A stretch of DNA of 64,000 bases, from positions 2,821,501 through 2,885,500 of the forward strand of contig NZ_AP018817.1 of NCBI RefSeq assembly GCF_024349785.1, read 5' to 3'. The position numbers and the translations under genes are program-made. Of this stretch, positions 46,684-55,354 are shown in pieces (within the stretch, counting starts at the first letter, position 1; each line of letters begins with the position of its first letter). The stretch is from Sphingomonas bisphenolicum. Its GTDB lineage: Bacteria > Pseudomonadota > Alphaproteobacteria > Sphingomonadales > Sphingomonadaceae. The notes beneath the pieces were generated by a model, which worked only from the letters and a program-made list of their open reading frames with translations, was not told the origin of the DNA and searched no databases.

Positions 46684-46817
46684 CCGACATTCTACGGTGC
46701 GTTGAGCATGTTTTTACCGCGCTCGGACGCAAGGCTCTCAGGCGATAGGGTTCGAACACCAAGCGAGAATCGGTAAAACTTATCGCCTAAAGCGAGACTG
46801 ATCGATAAGGTCAGTTC

Positions 46818-47516
46818 ATGTACGTAACAATTTCTGAAGAGTTTATAGAGAAATCCGCAGATGTGCCTACCCTGTTCCGGCAGATCGAGGAGCAGGGTTA
46901 TGCAGTCCTTCCCGGCATTGCAACAGGCCGCCAGACCGAATCCGTTGCTAGCGATCTGGGCGAGCCGATGGCTCCATGGCATGACGCCGTGATGCAGGCG
47001 CTGACCCCTAGGGCAGCTTCGACGCCGAACACCTACAGCGGCATCTTTGGACTCGGTCGCTTCCCCTTTCATACCGATCTGGCGCACTGGAGCCTGCCGC
47101 CGCGGTTCCTGCTACTCCGGTGCGTTCGCGGATACGCCGACGTGCCCACGCTCCTGATGGACGGACACAAGATCGCGTCGGCCGTCGGACGCGATACAAT
47201 GGCACGGGCACTGGTGAAGCCGCGCCGCCGGCAGCATGGAGAGCTGAGGATGCATCGCCTTCTACAGGCAGTCGACGGCGGCGAGGTCATCCGATGGGAC
47301 GAGGTCTATCTAAAGCCGGCCAGCCCGGTGGGTAATCAGGTGTCTGTTCGGCTCCAGAGCCTCATCGACCAGTCGGCGCCGACTCCCGTCGCCATGATCG
47401 ACGATGGAGATCTTCTGATAATCGATAACTGGCGCATGCTCCATGCTCGACCAGCGATAGCGCAGAACCGGCGGGATCGAAGGCTAGAGCGCGTCTATCT
47501 TCGGAGTCTAAAATGA
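46818..47516 (+). CDS. TauD/TfdA-like Fe(II)/2-oxoglutarate dioxygenase
   Basis: The 232-residue product shows the jelly-roll dioxygenase motif: HTD (HxD) in LGRFPFHTDLAHWSLPPRFL at ~residue 88, and the distal His and Arg in DNWRMLHARPAIAQNRRDRR, with LERVYL at the end. It would bind Fe(II) and 2-oxoglutarate and hydroxylate an unknown substrate. It is followed by a HEPN/zinc-ribbon gene whose ATG overlaps its stop by 4 bases. Neither gene resembles neighbouring metabolism, so a conflict or RNA-modification role is possible. Confidence 0.75.
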   Translation: MYVTISEEFIEKSADVPTLFRQIEEQGYAVLPGIATGRQTESVASDLGEPMAPWHDAVMQALTPRAASTPNTYSGIFGLGRFPFHTDLAHWSLPPRFLLLRCVRGYADVPTLLMDGHKIASAVGRDTMARALVKPRRRQHGELRMHRLLQAVDGGEVIRWDEVYLKPASPVGNQVSVRLQSLIDQSAPTPVAMIDDGDLLIIDNWRMLHARPAIAQNRRDRRLERVYLRSLK

Positions 47517-48469
47517 AGCAGATCGTGAAGCCCAACCCCCTACCCGCGACTTGGCGACCTCAGGCGCTCTACGACAAGGCCCAGCGCTACATCCAGCAGG
47601 CGCAGACCATCGACAAGGACCAATGGGACTATGCGCTCTGGACCAGCTTGTCGCTGGAGCTTTTGGCTCGTGCGGCACTCGCCAACGTGCATCCGGTGCT
47701 TCTTGCGGAACCGGAGAAGTCCGGTGCCAACATCATACACGCGCTCGGCTTCGAGCCGATGGAGAAAAAGTTCACGCCGAAGTCCATCTCGGTTGCCGAC
47801 GTATTCAGGCGCCTGACCGTCCTGCTGCCGGAATTCCTGACGGATCATGAGAGCTTCGGCATCCAGCGTACCGGCCAGCGCAATGCGGAGCTGCACTCAG
47901 GCGAGTTGGCCTTCGACGGCGCAAAGGGCTCATCCTGGCAACCCCGCTTCTACGCGACGTGCAAGGTTCTGCTAGAATCTATGGGGTTCACACTGGCAGA
48001 TTTCGTCGGCGAGGAGGAAGCAGAGGCCGCAGAGCAGCTCATCGCCGCCGCTGCGGACGAGGGTGCGAAGGCAGTGAAGGGCGAGGTTGAAGCGCATGCG
48101 AAGGTCTGGAACGCTAAGGAGGACGGGGAGCGTATCACGCTCGTCGGCCAAGCGAAGATCTGGGCGCAACGTCAGATCGGCCATCGGGTAGACTGCCCGT
48201 CCTGCGGCTCAGTTGCGCTCGTATTGGGACGCCCCGTCGCCGCCGCAACCCGCATGCTTGAGGACGACATGATCGTTGAGAAGCAAGAGCACCTCCCGAC
48301 CCATTTTGAATGCATTGCCTGCGGGCTCAAGATCAACACGCTGGCTAAGCTGACAGTGGTCGGGCTCGCTGATCGCTATATCAACAGACAGGAATACGAT
48401 GCAGCTGAGGTCTATGCGCCCGAGCCGGACGAATGGGCCGACTATGAAGAGGACAACAACGAAAGATAG
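47513..48469 (+). CDS. HEPN-like protein with C-terminal zinc ribbon
   Basis: The 318-residue product has an N-terminal alpha-helical domain (YALWTSLSLELLARAALANV near residue 42, typical of HEPN helix 2) and R-N-A-E-L-H in RTGQRNAELHSGEL, the Rx4H HEPN RNase motif. A helical acidic middle is followed by a zinc ribbon with CPSCG and CIACG pairs (~residues 229-232 and 269-272). It is translationally coupled to the dioxygenase. RNA cleavage or sensing is the likely activity by motif; the pairing is not one I know. Confidence 0.65.
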   Translation: MKQIVKPNPLPATWRPQALYDKAQRYIQQAQTIDKDQWDYALWTSLSLELLARAALANVHPVLLAEPEKSGANIIHALGFEPMEKKFTPKSISVADVFRRLTVLLPEFLTDHESFGIQRTGQRNAELHSGELAFDGAKGSSWQPRFYATCKVLLESMGFTLADFVGEEEAEAAEQLIAAAADEGAKAVKGEVEAHAKVWNAKEDGERITLVGQAKIWAQRQIGHRVDCPSCGSVALVLGRPVAAATRMLEDDMIVEKQEHLPTHFECIACGLKINTLAKLTVVGLADRYINRQEYDAAEVYAPEPDEWADYEEDNNER

Positions 48470-48628
48470 CTATTTGTCTTAGCTGGAGCCGGGCGAGTGT
48501 CGATTTTTGATATACGGATGAGATAAATCAGCGACTTACGATCTCTTGCACTGCACAAAAGTCTTGGATGAATATGACTTTAGTGTAATATTGATGCTCC
48601 ATGGTATGATTGATGCACGAGGGTGAAA

Positions 48629-49420
48629 ATGAAGGTTGTTGGCAAGGTATTCGAACCGCTCCCGGGCGGTGCCGACGCCAAAAATGGCCACATTGGCCGC
48701 AGCCTGCGTGAAATACGAACCTTAGCTGGGCTCACGCAAGCCCAGGTTGCTGAGCGTCTCAATATTGGCCAATCCGCCGTTACAAGGCTTGAAAATCGCA
48801 AGGACATTCGCGTGTCGACGCTGCGCGACTATCTCGGCGCGATGGGGGCGAAGCTGCGTATTCACGCCCAGTTCGAAGATGCCGCTGCGATGATCAACAG
48901 TCTGCGAGAAGCTCACTATCGCTTCGAACAGGTCGATGAGAACCAACTTCTACTGCCCATCATTGGCGAGGACCGGCTTCCGCCCCATCGGGACGTCGTC
49001 TTCAGTATCAAGCCGGAATATAGCCAAAAGATCGCCAGCGGCGAGAAGACGGTTGAATTGCGTCGCCGGTTCCCGATGTCGGTGCCGGCCGGGACGACCG
49101 CTCTGATCTATGAGACCAGCCCGACGCGTGCACTGTCAAGTATCGCTGAGATCGGCGAGGTCCACAAGCGGTCGCCGCTTGAGATCTGGGAGGCATTTGG
49201 GAATCGCGCCTGCATTGCCCGTAAAGACTATGACGCCTATTTTGATGGTGCCGATCGCGCTTTTGCCATCGAGTTGAAGCGCGGCCGGCCGCTGCCTCGT
49301 CCTCTGGGGTTGAGCGAACTTAGAGACCGATTTAGCTTCGAACCGCCGCAGTCCTTTCTCTACGCGACGCCTAAGATGCGAGAAGCCCTTCTGTATGAGT
49401 GCGCCCAGATTCCTGATTGA
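48629..49420 (+). CDS. XRE helix-turn-helix fused to ASCH domain
   Basis: The 263-residue product starts at the ATG at 48629 after GAGGGTG. An N-terminal HTH (SLREIRTLAGLTQAQVAERL, GQSAVTRLENRKDIRVSTLR) is followed by an ASCH domain (VFSIKPEYSQKIASGEKTVE, LRRRFPMSVPAGTTALIYE). ASCH is a PUA-like fold that binds RNA or modified nucleotides. Overlaps the next gene by 26 bases. As the DNA-binding first gene it is the likely autoregulator of the operon, and may be an antitoxin. Confidence 0.82.
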   Translation: MKVVGKVFEPLPGGADAKNGHIGRSLREIRTLAGLTQAQVAERLNIGQSAVTRLENRKDIRVSTLRDYLGAMGAKLRIHAQFEDAAAMINSLREAHYRFEQVDENQLLLPIIGEDRLPPHRDVVFSIKPEYSQKIASGEKTVELRRRFPMSVPAGTTALIYETSPTRALSSIAEIGEVHKRSPLEIWEAFGNRACIARKDYDAYFDGADRAFAIELKRGRPLPRPLGLSELRDRFSFEPPQSFLYATPKMREALLYECAQIPD

Positions 49421-50921
49421 CACAAATGTCTTCATTGGCCTGGAAGACCATGCCGAGGTGGCGCCGCACTTTGCTTCCCTGCAACAGCTTGCGGGGCGGC
49501 ATGGCGTCGAGATCTTCGTCCATGAAGCGGCGATCGACGACATCAGGCGGGACAAGGATGAAACGCGTCGTCGCGTTTCACTTAGCAAGATCAAGAAATT
49601 CCCCGTAATCGGGAAGATGGCGGGGATAGACCAGACGCTGCTTGAAGCGAAATATGGTCGCATTCGTCGTCCCAACGATTTGGTCGACGCGACCCTGCTC
49701 CATGCGCTGGACATTGGCGTCGCCGACTTCCTCGTGACGGAGGATCAGGGCCTTCACGAACGCGCGGAACGGATATCCTCGACTTTTGGCGCTCGGGTCC
49801 TGTACGTCGCCGACGCCGTCTCCTTCCTGCGGACCACCTATGAAGCGGTGGCCGTGGTCTTGCCCGCGGTGGTGGAGATGGAGGCCAACACCATATCCCA
49901 GGATGACCCGATCTTCGTGAGCTTGCGCGGAGACTATCCGGGCTTCGATGACTGGTGGCGCGAGAAATGCATCAAGCCGATGCGCAAGTGCTGGGTTGTC
50001 ATGGATGAAGGCAATGTGGCGGGTCTTCTGGTACGCAAGGACGAGAAGTCCGGCGACACCGATGCAACGCTGCCAGGGCAAAAGATCCTCAAGATCTGTA
50101 CCTTCAAAGTGCGCACCGAAAGCCGTGGGGTAAAGCTGGGCGAACTCCTGCTAAAGCAGGTGCTCTGGCATGCGCAGTCGAACAACCACGATGTCGTCTA
50201 TCTCACGACTTTCCCGGGTCAGCAGACGCTGATGGCGTTGCTGGAATATTACGGCTTCCGGCATACGCACGACAATTCGAACGGGGAGAAGGTCTATGAG
50301 AAGGCCATCGGCCGAGATCGGCTTTTGCGGCCTGATGGCATATCGCTTTTCGACCTCGCTCGGGAAAATTATCCGCGGTTCGCGACCGGAGACGGTGTCG
50401 CCGCTTATGCGATTCCGATCCAAGAGGAATTTCATGAAATTCTCTTCCCGGAACTGATGAACCGCAAACAATTCAGCCTCTTTGGCGATACGGGTTTCCA
50501 GCGTCCGGGAAATACGATCCGCAAGGTCTATCTGTGCCGGGCACCCGCGCAGCTATCCCAACCGGGTGCGCTGCTGTTCTTCTACAAAGGTAAGTCCGAA
50601 TCTCAGCCGTCGCAGGCGATAACGACCGTTGGCGTGTTCGAGGAGATGAAGCTCGCCCACTCGACCGAGGAACTGCGCCGACTTGCGGGTGGCCGCTCTG
50701 TGTACAGTGATACGCAGCTAAGGAATTTGGCTGCGACGCAAAACCGCCCTGTGAAAGTGATCAACTTTCTCTTAGCCGCACATCTTGAGCCGCCCATGCA
50801 GCTCGCCGCCCTCAAAAGCAGCAGCGTATTTGCCGGGCACCCGCCACAATCGATCAAGAACCTCCTTCCGGCTCAGCAGATGTCCGTTCTCGGTCAGGGT
50901 GCTTTTGGGTTCGCGATATGA
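49395..50921 (+). CDS. PIN - GNAT - PUA-like multidomain protein
   Basis: The 508-residue product joins a PIN ribonuclease (residues ~5-150: FLIDTNVFIG, NDLVDATLLHALDIGVADFL, TEDQGLHERA with the acidic quartet), a GNAT acetyltransferase (~170-300: KICTFKVRTESRGVKLGELL, LLEYYGFRHTHDNSNGEKVYE) and a C-terminal PUA/ASCH-like part (~370-500: KVYLCRAPAQLSQPGALLFF, ITTVGVFEEMKLA). This combination reads as an RNA-targeting effector with an acetylating module. Its start overlaps the XRE-ASCH gene and its stop overlaps the kinase gene by 4 bases. Confidence 0.78.
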   Translation: MSAPRFLIDTNVFIGLEDHAEVAPHFASLQQLAGRHGVEIFVHEAAIDDIRRDKDETRRRVSLSKIKKFPVIGKMAGIDQTLLEAKYGRIRRPNDLVDATLLHALDIGVADFLVTEDQGLHERAERISSTFGARVLYVADAVSFLRTTYEAVAVVLPAVVEMEANTISQDDPIFVSLRGDYPGFDDWWREKCIKPMRKCWVVMDEGNVAGLLVRKDEKSGDTDATLPGQKILKICTFKVRTESRGVKLGELLLKQVLWHAQSNNHDVVYLTTFPGQQTLMALLEYYGFRHTHDNSNGEKVYEKAIGRDRLLRPDGISLFDLARENYPRFATGDGVAAYAIPIQEEFHEILFPELMNRKQFSLFGDTGFQRPGNTIRKVYLCRAPAQLSQPGALLFFYKGKSESQPSQAITTVGVFEEMKLAHSTEELRRLAGGRSVYSDTQLRNLAATQNRPVKVINFLLAAHLEPPMQLAALKSSSVFAGHPPQSIKNLLPAQQMSVLGQGAFGFAI

Positions 50922-51457
50922 AAAAACGGATAGCGATCCTTGGCCTGTCTGGCGTCGGCAAGTCCACGCTCATTGGAAAAATTCGTGAGACCGTGCCATT
51001 GCTACATCTGCAGGCCAGCGCGTTGATCAAAGCGGAGCAAGCGCATCGAGAAAGGAGCCCGGATAGTTCGGAAGCCCTGCGGACCGGGGCCGTGATCGAC
51101 AATCAGTTGCTCATGATCGCGGCCTACAGACGGGAAGCTGCGGCTACCGATCTGCCCATCGTCTTCGACGGGCACAGTATAATTGACGGCCGAGATGGCC
51201 TTATCGAGATCCCGGCTTCCGTTTTCGCTGAACTCGAACTGGATGCAATTTTCTACATGGCGGCTGATCCCCATGTGATTGCCGAACGACGTCGCGCAGA
51301 TGTCGGTCGCGAACGGCCACATCGTGACGTTGCGACCTTGGAACAGCATCAGCATCTGGCCGAAGCCAAGGCCCGATGCATCGCCCAGGACCTAGGACGC
51401 CCCTTCATTTTCATCGCAGATGGCGAAGTCAGCTCCGTGCTAGATTTCGTCAGCTGA
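50918..51457 (+). CDS. P-loop kinase-like protein of the XRE-ASCH/PIN operon
   Basis: The 179-residue product has a Walker A loop GLSGVGKST at residues ~9-17, Walker B-like LPIVFDGHSIID and an Arg-rich lid (AERRRADVGRERPHRDVATL), as in adenylate kinase-like small-molecule kinases. It likely phosphorylates a nucleotide or the partner protein. Its ATG overlaps the PIN-GNAT stop by 4 bases, so it is the third gene of the operon. Confidence 0.78.
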   Translation: MKKRIAILGLSGVGKSTLIGKIRETVPLLHLQASALIKAEQAHRERSPDSSEALRTGAVIDNQLLMIAAYRREAAATDLPIVFDGHSIIDGRDGLIEIPASVFAELELDAIFYMAADPHVIAERRRADVGRERPHRDVATLEQHQHLAEAKARCIAQDLGRPFIFIADGEVSSVLDFVS

Positions 51458-51743
51458 TCAGAGCATCTAGCCATCCGCTCATGATGCGCTGCAGGCCGCC
51501 TGCTGAGCAGTTTGAGCTGGTGCAAGGGACAAACTCGAACCTACGCCGTTACGGCAGCTATGGTAGGGTGCCTCCTCCGAAGCGGACTGACGGCAAAGTC
51601 CCAGAGCCGGTCGCAAAACCGCCGCGCGCCCATTAGCGTCAGACCCATTCCGTATGCCAACGCGCCTGATCGCCTCAAAACGTACTAACCGATGATAGGC
51701 ATGGGAACTGCGAATAACGGGTTTCGGTTGTCGTGGTCAGGAG
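51458..51743. other. Intergenic region after the three-gene operon
   Basis: No gene is supported. GGAAC at 51704-51708 is followed after 18 bases by GTT, one base longer than the EcfG consensus, so only a weak stress promoter is suggested for the next gene. Confidence 0.35.
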
Positions 51744-51749
51744 ATGATC

Positions 51750-52664
51750 ATGAGAGTCGATTTTGGTGCATTTGGTGCTGGCACTGCGGGCAACGTTCCG
51801 CCGGCATATCTTGAAAGTTATGTTGTAAGCGAGACCGACCGGCTGACGGACGTCATCCTTTGCCCACCGCTTCACCTGACGCCCGTGCCCTGCTGCGCGG
51901 TTACCCGTGAGGCTCTGGCTGCGGGCTTTACGACCGATGCCGCTGAGGCTCTCCGTCAGCATAACATGCTGGTAGAGGCGCTAGAGCGGCATCGCGTGCG
52001 CTGTCATAGCCTCGCCCCACTGCGCGATCTGCCGGACATGTGCTTCACCCGCGACATCGGTGTCGCGACGCCATGGGGCATGACCGCCCTCAATCCAGCC
52101 ATGCCGCACCGCCGAGGCGAAGTCGATGCGTTGCTGGAAACCTGTGCTGAGTGGAAGATGCCTGTGCGGCAGATCACGCGTGGCACGATCGAAGGCGGTG
52201 ACGTCTGCGTTGCGCGAGAGGGTCTCCTCATAGTGGGTATGTCGGGCGAACGCAGCTGCGCGGCGGGGGTGGAAGAGTTCGCGGCGCCGTTCCGGGCTGC
52301 GGGTTGGGATGTGCTGCTATGCCCCGTTCATGCCGACCATCTGCACCTCGACACTATTTTCTGCATGGTAGAAAAGGACGAGGCGATCGGCTGCCTAGAG
52401 CTGTTGGACCCGACGTTCGTCGAGGCTCTATATGAGCGCGATATCAAAATCATCCCGATGCCCACGGCGCTCTCGTTCTCGCTGGGCTGTAACATCCTTT
52501 CGCTGGGCGGGCGCCGAGTCCTCACAAGCGCCACCGACACGGTTGTCACGACCGCGCTGCGCAAGGCGGGCTACGCCGTGGACGAGATCGACATTTCTCA
52601 ATTCGCTGCGTGCGGGGGAGGCATCCACTGCCTCACTCAGCCGCTACGGCGCATCCCTGCCTGA
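51750..52664 (+). CDS. Dimethylarginine dimethylaminohydrolase/arginine deiminase-family protein
   Basis: The 304-residue product starts at the ATG at 51750, six bases after GGAG. It has the guanidine-modifying fold motifs: DMCFTRDIGV, EGGDVCV, HADHLHLDTIF with catalytic His, and the C-terminal active-site Cys in CGGGIHCLTQPL. It would hydrolyse (methyl)arginine or a guanidino compound to citrulline or urea derivatives. The exact substrate is not visible. Not part of an operon with its neighbours. Confidence 0.85.
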   Translation: MRVDFGAFGAGTAGNVPPAYLESYVVSETDRLTDVILCPPLHLTPVPCCAVTREALAAGFTTDAAEALRQHNMLVEALERHRVRCHSLAPLRDLPDMCFTRDIGVATPWGMTALNPAMPHRRGEVDALLETCAEWKMPVRQITRGTIEGGDVCVAREGLLIVGMSGERSCAAGVEEFAAPFRAAGWDVLLCPVHADHLHLDTIFCMVEKDEAIGCLELLDPTFVEALYERDIKIIPMPTALSFSLGCNILSLGGRRVLTSATDTVVTTALRKAGYAVDEIDISQFAACGGGIHCLTQPLRRIPA

Positions 52665-52695
52665 TGCCCGTCCATTTATCAAAAAGGAGTAGCAA

Positions 52696-52983
52696 ATGAG
52701 CCAGACAATTGAGGCGCGCTTCGCCACCCGCGCCGAAGCTGAAAACGCGGTCGAACAGCTGGTGCAGACTCATGGCATCGAGCGCAGCGACATTTTTGTC
52801 GCCGCTGATGGACCGGAAAATAGTGTCGGAGAGGAGATTAGTGGCGGAGACGCAGCCGCACCGCTGGAAGAGGAACGAGACGATGCTGCTTTGCTTTCGC
52901 CCATCCTCGTTTCGATTGACGTGAACGACGAAGCGAAAGTGGAGTTGATCAAAAGCGCGTTGGCAGAGGCACGAGCCGATTAG
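52696..52983 (+). CDS. Small acidic stress-type protein (95 aa)
   Basis: The product starts MSQTIEARFATRAEAENAVE and contains QLVQTHGIERSDIFVAADGP, a ferredoxin-like half-domain similar in style to the YflT-type stress protein at 26487-27008. It ends in an acidic helix. AAAGGAG precedes the start. Function unknown. Confidence 0.65.
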   Translation: MSQTIEARFATRAEAENAVEQLVQTHGIERSDIFVAADGPENSVGEEISGGDAAAPLEEERDDAALLSPILVSIDVNDEAKVELIKSALAEARAD

Positions 52984-53022
52984 GGCGCTATCCCGCTCAC
53001 GATTGGACTGTAGGAGCGCTTG

Positions 53023-53760
53023 ATGAACGATACGGGCGGAGGCGAGCCCTATGCCTATTTCCATGGCACCAAGGCTCTGCTTGGCGAGCTATTTCGGCCA
53101 AGGCTCCAGCCCAATGGCCGCGTTGTGCTGGTCATCCACGAAGCGGACGGAATCGGTGGTAATGTCCGGCGCCATTGCCACAAGCTGGCCGATCTTGGTT
53201 ATACCGCTCTTGCAGCCGACATGCACGGAAATGGCGAGCCGTTAGAAGGCGAGGCGATGCGCCGTGCGCTGGATGAATTTCGCAAGCATCCTGATCTTGT
53301 GCGCGGACGAGTGAGGGCCGGTTTTGACGCGCTTCTGTCCGTGACCGGCGTCAATCCTGCCGCTAGCGCTGCGATCGGCTTCTGCTTCGGCGGATTTGCC
53401 GCTTTGGAATTGGCGCGTTCCGGCGCCGAGATAGCAGCGGTCGCCAGCTTTCACGGCCTGCTGACAACGGCTCGACCGGCGCAGACTGGCGGGGTGAACG
53501 CGCGCATAGCGGTGTTTACCGGCGCGCGAGATCCGCTCGTACCTCACGAAGATGTTGCGGCGTTCCAGAGGGAGATGATGCAGGCACAGGCCCAATGGCA
53601 GCTCACGACCTATGGCGACGCCCGGCATAGCTTTACCAACGAGGATGTCGATCGCCTGGGCGACGCGCGCATGGCCTATGACGCTGCCGCACACAGGCTG
53701 TCCTGGCGCGCACTGATCGATTTTCTCGACCTCAGCCTTGCCTCGCAGAGTATCATATAG
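53023..53760 (+). CDS. Dienelactone hydrolase-family protein
   Basis: The 245-residue product, from the ATG at 53023 with AGGAGC upstream, has the family motifs: VVLVIHEADGIGGNVRRHC (oxyanion region), the Cys nucleophile elbow GFCFGGFAALE, catalytic Asp in FTGARDPLVPHEDV and His in DARHSFTNEDV. Typical length. It hydrolyses lactone or ester substrates; probably a general detoxifying hydrolase here. Confidence 0.85.
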   Translation: MNDTGGGEPYAYFHGTKALLGELFRPRLQPNGRVVLVIHEADGIGGNVRRHCHKLADLGYTALAADMHGNGEPLEGEAMRRALDEFRKHPDLVRGRVRAGFDALLSVTGVNPAASAAIGFCFGGFAALELARSGAEIAAVASFHGLLTTARPAQTGGVNARIAVFTGARDPLVPHEDVAAFQREMMQAQAQWQLTTYGDARHSFTNEDVDRLGDARMAYDAAAHRLSWRALIDFLDLSLASQSII

Positions 53761-53858
53761 GCTTCAGACGCGTCCCATTCCACAACTGCCTCAGCCATAT
53801 AATTTGCATGCCCTGATGCCGCCGCTCTGCATCTCGAACGGTCAGGCCGATATGAATG

Positions 53859-54212
53859 TTATTGGCTGCGGCTTCTATCATCGCGACCCATTGCAACAAT
53901 CGCGACGGCACGCCTGAAATGCCGGCAGACCCGCTCCTCGCTCATCCGGAAACGCCGGGCTACCTCCGAGACGCTCATTTTCTGGCTGACCACCAGGATG
54001 AGAATGCCGCGTGTGAGGGCATCCATTCGCGCCACCGCCTCGTTGATACCCGGATCTGTCTCCGCCGCTTCGCGGGACGGTTGGCCGTCTTCGAGAGCCG
54101 CCTTTGCCAGATAGCGTTCGATACGGGCGGCGCAAATGTCGTCAGAGACGCGGTCACGCATCCGCGTAACGAACCTCGCGAGACACCTGCTCACATCATG
54201 ATGGTGGGCCAT
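53859..54212 (-). CDS. Sigma-70 region 4-like DNA-binding protein
   Basis: The 117-residue product has a C-terminal region-4-like helix-turn-helix (LTRGILILVVSQKMSVSEVA, RRFRMSEERVCRHFRRAVA) and an N-terminal helical part without a clear region 2. It is shorter than ECF sigma factors and may act as a partner or an alternative regulator. It starts at 54212 after AAGGAG. It lies divergently upstream of the lasso-locus sigma gene, a suggestive but unproven link. Confidence 0.6.
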   Translation of the reverse strand: MAHHHDVSRCLARFVTRMRDRVSDDICAARIERYLAKAALEDGQPSREAAETDPGINEAVARMDALTRGILILVVSQKMSVSEVARRFRMSEERVCRHFRRAVAIVAMGRDDRSRSQ

Positions 54213-54255
54213 GGGGGAAACTCCTTTCAGGATGGCAGCCAGCCAATCTGGCTAC

Positions 54256-54307
54256 CTCCACCCCTCACCTCCCCTCACCTCCCCTCCCCTCCCTTCCCTT
54301 CCCTTCT
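54256..54307. repeat. Polypyrimidine tract / potential G-quadruplex on the minus strand
   Basis: A ~50-base tract of C and T (repeats of CTCCC and CCTTC). On the opposite strand it reads runs such as GGGAAGGGAAGGGAGGGG, capable of forming a G-quadruplex, and lies 40-95 bases before the start at 54212, so within the probable leader of that gene. Confidence 0.75.
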
Positions 54308-54790
54308 GCGGACCTGAGGGATGGTGATCACGGCTGTTCAAGGCCGGCATGTTCCGCACCGTCCTCCCCGCGCCCCATATGCTCTTGTTAAAACGCCCGA
54401 CCTTGCGGCAGCGATCACAGCCCGAAGGGCCGGGATCGGCGCAGCCGAGCCCGGCCGGAGCGGCGGCACGCCGCTCCGGCTAGAGCGCGGTGCCCGCACA
54501 GCGGGCAGCCGCCCACTCCTTCCTTCTCCACGCCCCTTCGCAAAAACGTCACAATGTGCGTTCTTTAGGGTTGCGTTCACCCTTCATTCCGGCACATTGG
54601 GCCCGCTTCCCGTGAAAGCCGGGAAGCGGGGCGTAGTAACCCCTTCTGGATTGCTCGGTCACAGTTTTACTGGGGCCGGGTGGCATACGCGTATGTCCAG
54701 CCGGCAACGGTAAAGGCGTGTGCGCCTGTCCAGACAGGTTACTAACATCCGGCTCACGGCCGTCGCCCCGAGTGGACATAGGTGCGACGA
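54308..54790. other. Intergenic region with strong hairpins before the lasso sigma gene
   Basis: No gene is supported. Two perfect stems occur: 12 bp at 54454-54480 (GCCGGAGCGGCG, 3-base loop) and 11 bp at 54602-54630 (CCCGCTTCCCG, 7-base loop). Nearer the sigma start is a palindrome ATACGCGTAT around 54690. The region should contain the promoter of the sigma-FecR-TonB-isopeptidase operon. Confidence 0.45.
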
Positions 54791-55354
54791 ATGAGCCAAG
54801 GCAGAAGCGAGGATCGCCTATGCGGTCCAGTCAGGCAGAATCCCGGCAGCGAGCCCTTTCGCTTCCCGGATTTCTACAACAGGGAGAAGCCCCGCCTCAT
54901 GCGCTTCTTCACGCGCGAGCTCGGCAACCAGGCCGATGCCGACGAACTCGCCCAGGAGGCTTTCGCCCGCTTCGTGCGAACGGCCCCCGTCCAGGCGCTG
55001 GGGAACGCACAAGCTTATCTCACCCGCATCGCGACCAATCTGCTGCGCGATTTCGTCGTGCGCGGTTCCACGCTCCTCTCCAAGCGATCGATGCTGCTCG
55101 ATGACGATCTCGACCTCATTGCCGCCTCCGACACACACCGCGAAACCCAGGCCCGCCAGGATCTCGCCCGCTGGAAACTGATCCTCGACCAGCTCAAGCC
55201 AGAGACGCTCGACATCTTCCTGCGAAACCGGGTCGAGGGCCAGACCTATGTCGAGATCGCCAGGGAACTGGACGTGCCCCTCTGGGTGGTTCAAAAACAG
55301 ATGCTCAAAGCCATGAAGCATGTGCTTGCCCATCGCGAGGCCAATGATGACTGA
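54791..55354 (+). CDS. FecI-type ECF sigma factor of the lasso peptide locus
   Basis: The 187-residue product has sigma region 2 (FYNREKPRLMRFFTRELGNQ, ADELAQEAFARFVRT) and region 4 (LKPETLDIFLRNRVEGQTYV, EIARELDVPLWVVQKQMLKA), as in FecI-type factors controlled from the cell surface. It starts at the ATG at 54791, although a GTG at 54782 is possible. It overlaps the FecR gene. The partner anti-sigma, TonB receptor and isopeptidase follow directly. Confidence 0.87.
   Translation: MSQGRSEDRLCGPVRQNPGSEPFRFPDFYNREKPRLMRFFTRELGNQADADELAQEAFARFVRTAPVQALGNAQAYLTRIATNLLRDFVVRGSTLLSKRSMLLDDDLDLIAASDTHRETQARQDLARWKLILDQLKPETLDIFLRNRVEGQTYVEIARELDVPLWVVQKQMLKAMKHVLAHREANDD

Noticed and set aside
51704..51729. 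EcfG promoter before the arginine deiminase-like gene
   Set aside because: The spacing of GGAAC to GTT is 18, one too long; kept only as a remark.
54256..54307. CT-rich repeat as a CRISPR or minisatellite array
   Set aside because: No constant repeat unit with spacers; it is a simple polypyrimidine tract.
54321..54713. 130-codon plus-strand frame before the lasso sigma gene
   Set aside because: It spans two strong hairpins and lacks protein-like composition or a start site.
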